Assembly (NCBI GenBank): GCA_030043175.1 | Contig: JASHYD010000214.1 | Coordinates: 1 to 7,280 of the forward strand | Direction of reading: 5' to 3' | DNA: 7,280 nt | Source of the DNA: Xanthobacteraceae bacterium | GTDB lineage: Bacteria; Pseudomonadota; Alphaproteobacteria; Rhizobiales; Xanthobacteraceae | In this document: positions 1-5,666 of the stretch, one piece after another | Numbering within the stretch: the stretch's first letter is position 1 | Layout: each line of letters begins with the position of its first letter | The notes under the pieces: model-generated | What the model was told of the DNA's origin: nothing | Databases searched by the model: none | Seen by the model: only the letters and a program-made list of their open reading frames with translations | Translations under genes and position numbers: made by a program

Positions 1-421
1 GTATTTCCGGCACGCCGGGCAGCCAACACTGATTGAACGCAGTGACAGCGCCAGCACCGTTCAACTCTAATTCACCGTTCTGTTTCACAATTTGGGCGGC
101 CCAGGGCTTGAGAATCGGATTAGTATAATCGCCGACCAGCTGGCTGGGGTTGCCCACGAGGGGCGCGTTCCTGGCCGGCAGGGGGTGGCCGTCAGCGTCG
201 AAAAGCTGCCTCCGGCGCGACTTGTTGAGTACCGGGCCAGGACCCGAAAGCGGCGGTTCGAAACCAGGGAAGTACGGATGGCTCCAAAGGCCGGAGAAAT
301 CCAGGATTGCTCCGTCTTTATGCGTCTCGCTGTCGGCCAGCGCCGCGACGGGCCAGTTGGCTGTCGCAGCGAAGCCAAGAACTGTGATGGCGCCCACTAT
401 AAGCGTGCGATGTCTTCTCAT
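1..421 (-). CDS. Exported hypothetical protein, N-terminal 140 residues (3' truncated by window edge)
   Basis: The reading frame starts at the ATG at 421-419 and stays open to base 1, giving 140 codons without a stop. It begins MRRHRTLIVGAITVLGFAA and continues to ...WPVAALA, then DSETH. This is a textbook signal peptide: basic n-region, hydrophobic core and an A-L-A cleavage site near residue 29. The mature part is rich in Pro, Gly and aromatics (FSGLWSHPYFPGFEPPLSGPG, then a segment with NPSQLVGDYTNPILKPW). A GGGA Shine-Dalgarno at 429-432 lies 7 bases before the ATG, supporting this start. The mature sequence resembles exported hypothetical proteins I associate with Bradyrhizobium, but I cannot assign a function, ligand or enzyme activity. 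It presumably acts in the periplasm or outside the cell. It is transcribed away from the toxin locus, so the gene-free stretch to its right should contain its promoter. The C-terminus lies outside the window. Confidence 0.75.
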   Translation of the reverse strand, partial: MRRHRTLIVGAITVLGFAATANWPVAALADSETHKDGAILDFSGLWSHPYFPGFEPPLSGPGPVLNKSRRRQLFDADGHPLPARNAPLVGNPSQLVGDYTNPILKPWAAQIVKQNGELELNGAGAVTAFNQCWLPGVPEI

Positions 422-648
422 TGGTATTTCCCAAATTGATTTGTTTAAACGAAGGTTCGCTCGCATGTCGGCAGGATGCCGCGCGCAAACCGATGAAGAT
501 TATCTGATGGTGAGGAAAAAAAGGTGCGAGTGAATGCCGGCCGATGGTACCCTGCGCCATTTCGCTGCGGTGGTTTCGGCAACCCCTTGTCAATGTTGCA
601 CACCCACCCATGCGTACGGAAGGCCGGTCCCGCTGCACTATCCACCCT

Positions 649-795
649 ACCGGGCCAGCACACCCAAAAGGCCCGGTGCAGCCTCGCCAGAACGCGCAAG
701 CGTTCGCTTGCTGAGGCTCACCTGCCGGCGAAAATCGACCCGCAGGTCCCGCTGCGGGCGATTGTGGCCGCGCCACTTCGAACGCAGCCGCGGCC
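649..795. repeat. Cluster of five inverted repeats, partly mutually exclusive
   Basis: Perfect stems seen by eye: ACCGGGCC (649-656) with GGCCCGGT (670-677); AGCCTC (680-685) with GAGGCT (713-718), enclosing GCAAGCG (696-702) with CGCTTGC (705-711); ACCTGC (720-725) with GCAGGT (742-747); CCCGCAG (739-745) with CTGCGGG (752-758); GGCCGCG (766-772) with CGCGGCC (789-795). The third and fourth stems share bases 742-745, so only one can form at a time. No stem is followed by a T-run on either strand, so intrinsic terminators are unlikely. It could be a mosaic of short interspersed palindromic elements, a structured RNA, or chance in GC-rich DNA. Confidence 0.45.
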
Positions 796-863
796 GGCGG
801 ATCAGCTCAGGTACGGGGAGGAGTTTGAACATCAATCTCGCTTCCTAGATTCCTAGATAGGCG

Positions 864-897
864 GGCCGACGCGCGCCCTGGCGCGGCGCCATCGGCC
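864..897. repeat. Nested GC-rich hairpin
   Basis: The outer arms GGCCGA (864-869) and TCGGCC (892-897) enclose the inner perfect stem CGCGCC (872-877) and GGCGCG (880-885) with a 2-base loop. The right side carries a few extra bases (886-891), giving an asymmetric internal loop. It lies just after a tandem duplication of TTCCTAGA (842-857). No T-tract follows it on either strand. Its function is unknown. Confidence 0.35.
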
Positions 898-1315
898 GCC
901 TGCTCCAGTGTTGTCAAGCTTGCCTCGCGGAGCTGCCTTCGTCGATTGGCCGGCAACTCGGCCGGGGGGTGGAGGCGCGCGCGCCTGCGCCCGGGGCACG
1001 AGCCCGATGGACCGGCCGGCGGCGTGGTCGGTGCCCCCCCCCCCACTCGGTCCTCCCCAAAAAAAGAATTTCGGGCGGTGTCGGGATATGCGGTCTACAA
1101 CCACTGTGGTCAGCTCCATCAGCTTCGGCCGGCATGTCGTAACGAAAAGCGTGTGCCGCTTGGGCAATCGTTGCCATGACGGGCTTATCGCGCCTGTCCG
1201 CTTTAGTTCTGGAGTCTGTTTGTTTGGTCAGGCCATCGGCGCCAGACGATAGTCGAGAGGCCGGGTCGCGCTGAGGGAAAGGCCAGCGAGTGGGAGGCGT
1301 GTCGCCGTCACTGCT

Positions 1316-1350
1316 TTGACAGCGGCTATTTCGTCAATTGCATACATAAT
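1316..1350 (+). promoter_or_regulatory. Weak promoter candidate upstream of the toxin gene
   Basis: A perfect -35 consensus TTGACA is at 1316-1321, and an AT-rich TACATAAT is at 1343-1350, whose last six bases CATAAT match the -10 consensus at five positions. The spacing is 21-23 bases, which is longer than the usual 16-18, so the match is imperfect. A start here would give a leader of about 95 bases before the toxin ATG. This is sequence resemblance only. Confidence 0.25.
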
Positions 1351-1442
1351 ACTGTTCTCATCATCACGCTGCAGTCAAAATTGTGGAGTTACCTTCAGGA
1401 ACATCCACTTTCCATCTTGTAGGGCCTCACGCCTAACGTAAC

Positions 1443-1452
1443 GGGGGGGAGG
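1443..1452 (+). promoter_or_regulatory. Purine-rich Shine-Dalgarno of the toxin gene
   Basis: GGGGGGGAGG lies directly before the ATG at 1455, and the tract continues as AG up to the start codon. The anti-Shine-Dalgarno match is strong, although the register is flexible because of the G-run. It supports 1455 as the real start. Confidence 0.6.
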
Positions 1453-1454
1453 AG

Positions 1455-2474
1455 ATGGGTTTCAGCTTGAATCCGCTAAAGGACATCTCCAGCGTGCTGC
1501 ATGCAGGAGAAAAGCTTGCAGGCAAAGCATTGCACGCTGGCGAGAAAGTAGCCGAGGATAGCGCGAAAGGCTTCGCGGGCGCAATGAAGGACGCGGCGAA
1601 GGCGGTCACGCAAATGTCGCCGTCCGAGATTGGTCATACCGTTCTCAATGTCGCCGGAATGATACCGGTGATCGGCGCACCGGCTGACGCCATCAATGCT
1701 GGCTGGTATGCTGCTCAGGGGGACTGGAAAGATGCCGCATTATCCGCCGCCACCGCGATCCCGGGCATGGGCGATTTCGTGGGTGGGGCAAGATTGGGCG
1801 CGACTGCCCTGAAAATCGCGGAGGATGGCGCAAAAATCGCCGAGGATGGTGTAAAGGCCGAGCGCGCCATCAAGGGTGGCGAGGCTGCCATCGAGGGCGC
1901 TGAGGCGGCCGCCAAGGGCACTGAGGCGGCCACCAAGGGCACTGAGGCGGCCACCAAGGGCGAAGTTGCGGCATCGGGTGCCGAACGCGTCGGTAAAAAC
2001 CAAGCGGCTCAAGACAGGCTGATAGAAAACCAGCAAACACAGCTAAAAGAAGCAATTGAGCGGGGAGGTAAGACAGAGAAGGGAAGAGTGCTCGACGCGC
2101 AAGGGACGCAGGTCGAAAACATCACTCGTGACACGTTGGAGCAGGTCGAAGGTGCGAAGGTAACCCCTGGCGTTAAGATCGGAAAAGGGGAAGGCTCCGA
2201 AATCGACAATGTCGTTGAACGGGGAGACAAGAAAGCCTACGTTGAGAGTAAGCTAACGATCGCCGAACCCGACACACGGATGATCAATCAGTTGAAAAAT
2301 GCGACCAAAGCCGCCGGGCCCGGAGATAGCGTCATTCTTCAGGTCGCCCGAGAACCCACGGCCGGTGAGATCCAGAAGCTTCGCAATGCAGTGGGCGATG
2401 ACGTCTTTAGCAAGATCAAGATAGTGTCGAAACAATCGGATCTGTTTAATGTGGTGACTGCCGCATTAAAGTAG
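1455..2474 (+). CDS. Polymorphic-toxin-like protein with C-terminal PD-(D/E)xK nuclease-type domain
   Basis: A protein of 339 residues. Residues 1-50 form an amphipathic helical region with a duplicated 11-residue unit (LHAGEKLAGKA, then LHAGEKVAEDS). Residues 60-120 are a Gly/Ala-rich hydrophobic segment (VLNVAGMIPVIGAPADAIN, ...WYAAQGDWKDAALSAA, AIPGMGDFVGGARLG) like the pre-toxin segments that precede effector domains in bacterial polymorphic toxins. Residues 120-173 are a linker of seven-residue repeats. Residues 205-339 form the predicted effector domain: SEID (D251), a short hairpin, YVESK (E264, K266), then a helix with Q279. This D-x(12)-ExK-...-Q order is the signature of restriction-endonuclease-fold nucleases, so cleavage of DNA or RNA in a target cell is inferred. 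No signal peptide, PAAR, VgrG, RHS or haemagglutinin repeat is present, so the delivery route is unclear. The next gene, 17 bases downstream, is the likely immunity gene. The architecture is fairly certain; the nuclease assignment is less so. Confidence 0.7.
   Translation: MGFSLNPLKDISSVLHAGEKLAGKALHAGEKVAEDSAKGFAGAMKDAAKAVTQMSPSEIGHTVLNVAGMIPVIGAPADAINAGWYAAQGDWKDAALSAATAIPGMGDFVGGARLGATALKIAEDGAKIAEDGVKAERAIKGGEAAIEGAEAAAKGTEAATKGTEAATKGEVAASGAERVGKNQAAQDRLIENQQTQLKEAIERGGKTEKGRVLDAQGTQVENITRDTLEQVEGAKVTPGVKIGKGEGSEIDNVVERGDKKAYVESKLTIAEPDTRMINQLKNATKAAGPGDSVILQVAREPTAGEIQKLRNAVGDDVFSKIKIVSKQSDLFNVVTAALK
1806..1973 (+). repeat. Tandem 21-base repeats encoding a heptad linker in the toxin
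   Basis: Five contiguous 21-base units at 1869, 1890, 1911, 1932 and 1953 encode IKGGEAA, IEGAEAA, AKGTEAA, TKGTEAA and TKGEVAA. The third and fourth units are identical except for their first codon. Just before them, two further seven-residue units encode IAEDGAK and IAEDGVK. The repeats lie between the pre-toxin-like segment and the predicted nuclease domain and should form a long charged, Ala-rich helix. The near-identical units suggest recent expansion by slippage or unequal recombination. Confidence 0.8.
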
Positions 2475-2491
2475 TGAGAGAACGAAGGAAT

Positions 2492-3031
2492 ATGAGAGGC
2501 CAGGTTCGAGACGAGCTGATGAAAGGCTTCGAGCGGGAACTGCAGGTCCGGTGGCCGCAATTTACGCTTTTCGACTCGGAACGAGATACAAGAGTATGGT
2601 CGTGGAAGATATCGCCGAAGCTGGTGGTTTTTGTCACGGTGCAGGCGTTGGAGCGCCGAGATCAATTCGTCGTTGAAGTGGCCTGGAACGAGACCGAGGA
2701 GTTTCCGTGGGGTGCCTTCGGCAAGTTAAAAGTCGACCAACCTCAGGGACGCGGACGGCTGGTTCGACTTTGGGAACATGACCCGCATGAGCCTGTCTGG
2801 GACGCAGCGCCGGAAAAAACCGCCGGCATGTCGCAAGATCTGGAGGCTTTGCGTGACGGAAAGGCGATGAGTTTTCCAGCGGACCCACCACTCGCTCAGA
2901 CTCTGCCGCGCGTTGTGCCTTTGGTTTGCGATGCAGTCTCCAAGTTTGGAGAGCACGGGATGGAGCTATTTCGCCACGTTGCTGAAGCGCGCGGCGTTCA
3001 GTGGCCCGGGACCGTAAGCAAGGAGCGATAA
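2492..3031 (+). CDS. Putative cognate immunity protein (hypothetical, 179 residues)
   Basis: A soluble protein with no signal peptide or membrane segment. It begins MRGQVRDELMKGFERELQVR, then runs through alternating strands rich in aromatics (DTRVWSWKISPKLVVFVTVQ, then QFVVEVAWNETEEFPWG) and ends in helices (LFRHVAEARGVQWPGTVSKER is the C-terminal end). I do not recognise a named family with certainty; the layout loosely recalls DUF4304-like immunity proteins. The role is inferred from position: the gene follows the toxin by 17 bases on the same strand, the usual order for an effector and its antidote, so it would bind and neutralise the C-terminal nuclease in the cytoplasm. The frame is open further upstream to a GTG at 2474 that overlaps the toxin stop by one base, but no Shine-Dalgarno precedes that GTG. 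The ATG at 2492 has AAGGA at 2485-2489, although the 2-base spacing is short. Translational coupling to the toxin is plausible. Confidence 0.6.
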   Translation: MRGQVRDELMKGFERELQVRWPQFTLFDSERDTRVWSWKISPKLVVFVTVQALERRDQFVVEVAWNETEEFPWGAFGKLKVDQPQGRGRLVRLWEHDPHEPVWDAAPEKTAGMSQDLEALRDGKAMSFPADPPLAQTLPRVVPLVCDAVSKFGEHGMELFRHVAEARGVQWPGTVSKER

Positions 3032-3328
3032 CACGCAGCTCCGGCACCGGCAGAGGAACCTGGGATTGCGACAGCGGCCGTGGCGCTTTTAGCGCGGCTC
3101 GACGGTGTGCATGCCCAACGCGGACTCTTCCCACGCTGCGTCGTGTCGTCGGCATGACGCTGCTGCGCCACCTACACCGCCCAACTCGCCTTGAGAAACT
3201 TGCCTGACAGCCTTGCCGCGGCTTCCAGCAACCCATGCGACACTCTTCAATGCAGCAAGCCTGGGATCAACAAGTCTCCATCTGCTACGTTACACAGTAA
3301 CACTACCAATGCAATCGGGATCGGGTCC
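3032..3328. other. Gene-free spacer of about 300 bases
   Basis: I see no convincing gene here. It contains a small hairpin, GCGCT (3083-3087), TTT loop, AGCGC (3091-3095), about 50 bases after the putative immunity stop. The hairpin has no T-run, so it is at best a weak or Rho-dependent 3' end. The last 40 bases hold a dyad and the ribosome-binding site of the following gene. Confidence 0.5.
3289..3301. promoter_or_regulatory. GTTAC-N3-GTAAC dyad, possible operator of the ribbon-helix-helix gene
   Basis: A perfect 5-base dyad, GTTAC-ACA-GTAAC, lies 27 bases before the ATG at 3329. Ribbon-helix-helix proteins commonly repress their own promoters through short symmetric sites in this position. 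That this dyad is such a site is inference; a 5-base dyad can also arise by chance. Confidence 0.3.
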
Positions 3329-3787
3329 ATGCCGCTGACCAATGCTGAACGACAACAGGCTTACCGCGAACGCCACCTCGGCCGCCATGGTGAGAAAGCT
3401 CGCATCCAGCTCTTTCTCAGTGCCCACGCCCGGGCGCAGCTCGACCGCCTCGCGCGGCATAAGGATTACACCGTAACAGCGCTGATCGAGGAATGGGCCG
3501 CGAGCGCGGAGCGGCGGGCGACGTCAAGGTTGTCGGGCAGGACGCTGAAGCGCTATTACGACGGCGAACAGGTGCAGCCGCCTCACCGGCGAGGACTAGT
3601 CACCATGTCCGAACACAGGATCAAATCGTTTTGGTTTCCCTTTTTCTCTATGTGGCTTGGAGGACCAGTCGATGTGAAGACAGTAGATGACTGGCTCGCC
3701 ATGTTGGAGGCAACGGTTCAGTCTCGAAAATGGAAGCAACTCCGTACCAAGAGCGTATACGCCTCGTGGGCAGACTGTCTCACGTAA
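3329..3787 (+). CDS. Ribbon-helix-helix (Arc/CopG-like) DNA-binding protein with unusual C-terminal extension
   Basis: A protein of 152 residues. Residues 1-16 (MPLTNAERQQAYRERH) are the basic leader typical of a small rhizobial and plasmid protein family. Residues 25-31 (RIQLFLS) fit the DNA-contacting beta-strand. Helix A spans about 32-44 (AHARAQLDRLARH), and helix B about 48-62 (TVTALIEEWAASAER) after the turn KDYT. RTLKRYYDGE at 71-80 usually comes close to the end of such proteins. Here the frame continues with about 70 residues of different character, rich in Trp and Phe (FWFPFFSMWLGG at 101-112, DDWLAMLEATV at 120-130) and with codon use less GC-rich at third positions. This suggests a fusion to another fragment, or read-through after loss of the original stop. 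The start is chosen because GGGA (3317-3320) lies 8 bases upstream and the family leader begins there; the frame is open further upstream to 3191. The likely role is a transcriptional regulator, targets unknown. Confidence 0.65.
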   Translation: MPLTNAERQQAYRERHLGRHGEKARIQLFLSAHARAQLDRLARHKDYTVTALIEEWAASAERRATSRLSGRTLKRYYDGEQVQPPHRRGLVTMSEHRIKSFWFPFFSMWLGGPVDVKTVDDWLAMLEATVQSRKWKQLRTKSVYASWADCLT

Positions 3788-3836
3788 TGGAGACTGTGGA
3801 GACACGAGACTTAGAGGAGTAGCGCAAAATCCAGCA

Positions 3837-4106
3837 ATGACTTTCATCCTGAGAACAATGAAAAAGCACATGGGGTGGGACGATGCGAAGGATGACTATG
3901 TCATCTTGGATGGGGAAAAGTCTGTTGGTCGCATCTACAAGGAACACGGTGAAGCCAAATGGTTTTGGTCGGTGAACACCTCTCCCTTCCCCGCACCACC
4001 CCCGAACAACGGTCTAGCCAAGTCACTGGAAAAGGCGAAACAGCAGTTCAAGCAGCGATATGAAGAGATGAAGGCTCAGGGAATGAGACCCTTTTCCGAT
4101 CGCTAA
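3837..4106 (+). CDS. Small conserved hypothetical protein of a rhizobial family (89 residues)
   Basis: A soluble protein without signal peptide or membrane segment. Its core reads WDDAKDDYVILDGEKSVGRIYKE at 14-36, interrupted by nothing, then KWFWSVNT at 41-48, a Pro-rich loop (FPAPPPNNG), and a C-terminal helix (LEKAKQQFKQRYEEM). The pattern of an acidic DYVxLDGEKxVGRI strand, a WFWS strand, NNG, then an amphipathic helix matches a widespread small family of Bradyrhizobium and relatives with no known function. AGAGGAG at 3813-3819 is a good Shine-Dalgarno sequence but sits 17 bases from the ATG at 3837, too far to be standard. An in-frame ATG at 3858 would give an 82-residue protein that still contains the whole core. 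The frame is open upstream to 3687, overlapping the previous gene, but that part lacks family character. The gene follows the ribbon-helix-helix gene by about 50 bases and may share its transcript. Confidence 0.65.
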   Translation: MTFILRTMKKHMGWDDAKDDYVILDGEKSVGRIYKEHGEAKWFWSVNTSPFPAPPPNNGLAKSLEKAKQQFKQRYEEMKAQGMRPFSDR

Positions 4107-5108
4107 AATATCCTTGACTATCTAAGCCCCTCTCCTCCCAGAGCCCTAGAACGCGCGTCGAGTTGGAGCATTCTATGCCCGCCCGCGCCGCGCAGTCGCC
4201 GGTTTACGACGCCGACCAGTTTCGGTCTCCTTGGTCCCCCGAGGCAGCGACGACGCTTCAAGCGGCTTGGTGCCTGATCTCTTTGCTCCAGAGGCGTGCG
4301 GCCCCTCCGGACTTTGAGTGATGGCGCTAGCGGCTTCTTGCCGGGTGTGCCGTCGGAGTGCTTGGACACGGAAGATCGCCACCTTCGTGGCCCAGCCCAG
4401 GCGGTTCGTAGAGCTTACCAATCCCGCGCAAGAATCAAACGCCAGCTGCAGCGGCGGCACGAAATGGTTGTTTCGGCACAACGAGCATGACACGAGCTGA
4501 CGGACGCTTTGAACACCGTGAATTTGGGAGCCGTGCTCGGGCCTCAATCTCGACGGGAGGCTATGGGCGATATCGACCGCGACACGCGATTTTCTTTGCC
4601 ATGCTGCGTCGCTTCGACTGTGCCGATACGTGAGTCTCGACCATTTCACGCATGTCGGTGCGGACACTACCACACGGAGAAATCTCTATCCGGCGGTGCT
4701 GACCCGGCCGTTTTTGTCTGACCCAAAATCCGACCTTGAGCGACCCGAGACATAGGTTCCATTTCGTACCGAACACATGGGTTACACTTCCCAATCGGCC
4801 CGAGGGGGGTTTTGAAGCCATGACCGGCTGAGCCGCAATGATGAACCCGGCCGGAAGAGAGTTGAATTTCATAGCGCGAGAAGATAGGCCGATGGAGTGC
4901 CCGGAACAACGAACTTAGCGTGGTCTTCAGCCTCGGCTTCCACTCACTCCTGCGAAGGTGGCAGGCTTGAACAAGGCGTGAGCATGGGCACGGCAGGTTA
5001 TCCCCTGAGGGGCTCCGTGTCGGGCGGGTGGCGGCGATGGCAACCTTAGGCCAACGGACGTAACGAGCACCAGACCAATCAACCTTGCCAGCGCGCGCTA
5101 TCTGATAC
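4107..5108. other. Gene-free or decayed region of about 1 kb
   Basis: No intact gene is supported on either strand. Open frames are short, overlap in several frames and lack ribosome-binding sites. A minus-strand stretch at about 4176-4450 has coding-like third-position composition and is listed separately as a possible remnant. Bases 4690-4730 contain two CTGACCC copies separated by a T-rich spacer, vaguely like a transposon end, without a transposase. A short hairpin, CCCC-TGA-GGGG (5002-5012), and the 10-base palindrome AGCGCGCGCT (5090-5099) lie downstream of the P460 gene; neither has a T-run. Confidence 0.55.
4176..4450 (-). pseudogene. Possible decayed gene fragment
   Basis: On the minus strand one frame reads NNHFVPPLQLAFDSCAG, then LVSS, then NRLGWATKVAIFRVQALRRH, and ends in a Lys/Arg-rich tail (RRRKPATARRGRA) before a stop at about 4173. 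The middle part has a high share of G or C at third codon positions and an amphipathic helical pattern. A phasin-like origin crossed my mind (AFD...L..., then a Gln/aromatic-spaced helix), but the match is weak. No start with a Shine-Dalgarno is found, and the upstream sequence lacks protein character. It may be a broken gene or chance. Confidence 0.25.
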
Positions 5109-5666
5109 TCACCTCTTTCCATACTCCGTGAAAACGTAGTCGCGGTTCTTCACCACCGTGTGACACGCGAACCCGCACTTTGCGTCGTTTTCCTGCGGCG
5201 GATTGTCCGCTACAGTAGCGGGGCTAAATGTATCAGACGCCGCGTCATACTCGAATGCGCCGTATCCCCATCCGCCACTGTCTGCAAATCTCTTGCTGTC
5301 CTTCACCATGAAATCAACGTCATGCTGGGCACCTGGCACGGTTGGCTGACCGGGGTAGGACTCTTGTTTTTTCGGGTTCCAATGAATTTTCGCCATCTTG
5401 GCGCCGTCTGGGAAAGACTTGCCATTCCCGGGCACGCCTGCCTTAGAGGCGTCGATCATCACCGGATTTCCTAGGATCACGGCGATCTTGCCTCCGTTCT
5501 CACTGATCGCAATTACTGGCCAGTCTTCGTATCCCCTAAACTCAGAGAACGCGAGCCCATTCGGCACTTGCACAGTGTACCTGTCCTGGGCTGAAATCGC
5601 GACACCAGCCGCCAACAGGGCGATCCACACCGAAATGCTGAGACTGATCAGCGTGCTTTTTTTCAT
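5109..5666 (-). CDS. Cytochrome P460-family protein, exported
   Basis: A protein of 185 residues. Residues 1-26 are a signal peptide (MKKSTLISLS, a hydrophobic core, then AISA before QDRY), so it acts in the periplasm. The mature part matches the P460 family: YTVQVPNGLAFSEFRGYEDW, NPVMIDASKAGVPGNGKSFPDGA, KIHW, HDVDFMVKDSKRFADSGGWG, and AAFEY-like strands with a GYGAFEYD stretch. The haem site KCGFACHT (C164, C168, H169) lies near the C-terminus, followed by DYVFTEYGKR. Known P460 enzymes covalently bind haem c, carry an extra Lys-haem link and oxidise hydroxylamine. K90 or K93 is a candidate for that lysine, but substrate and activity here are not shown. The cysteine spacing is CxxxCH rather than CxxCH. 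AGGGAG (5675-5680) lies 8 bases before the ATG and fixes the start; the frame is open upstream to 5936 but that part is not protein-like. The gene stands alone. Confidence 0.88.
   Translation of the reverse strand: MKKSTLISLSISVWIALLAAGVAISAQDRYTVQVPNGLAFSEFRGYEDWPVIAISENGGKIAVILGNPVMIDASKAGVPGNGKSFPDGAKMAKIHWNPKKQESYPGQPTVPGAQHDVDFMVKDSKRFADSGGWGYGAFEYDAASDTFSPATVADNPPQENDAKCGFACHTVVKNRDYVFTEYGKR

Larger units (their letters stand above)
422..1454. other. Gene-free region of about 1 kb between divergent genes
   Basis: No frame on either strand has coding character plus a ribosome-binding site. The open frames here overlap each other in several frames and are rich in Arg, Pro and Gly, as expected of random GC-rich DNA. 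The stretch separates the leftward exported-protein gene from the rightward toxin gene, so promoters for both should lie here. It contains a cluster of inverted repeats (649-795), a nested hairpin (864-897), a tandem duplication of TTCCTAGA (842-857), a C11 tract (1034-1044), an A7 tract (1059-1065), an 11-base dyad ACCACTGTGGT (1100-1110) and a consensus TTGACA (1316-1321). It may be decayed coding DNA or a structured non-coding region; the sequence alone does not decide. Confidence 0.6.

Noticed and set aside
853..1177. Two overlapping minus-strand open frames (104 and 87 residues) and a plus-strand one over the same bases
   Set aside because: All are low-complexity Arg/Pro/Gly-rich and run through the C11 tract; none has a ribosome-binding site or recognisable domain.
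1715..2055. Minus-strand open frames with repeated SALGGRL or WWPPQCP units
   Set aside because: They are antisense images of the toxin's 21-base repeats, not proteins.
2634..3236. 200-residue minus-strand open frame opposite the putative immunity gene
   Set aside because: It is Arg/Pro-rich shadow of the plus-strand gene, without start signal or family resemblance.
4690..4860. Possible insertion-sequence end (two CTGACCC copies, CCCGGCCG motifs)
   Set aside because: No transposase, no matching opposite end and no target duplication can be seen in the window.
5002..5012. Hairpin CCCC-TGA-GGGG as terminator of the P460 gene
   Set aside because: The stem is only 4 bases, no T-run follows on the minus strand, and it lies about 100 bases past the stop.
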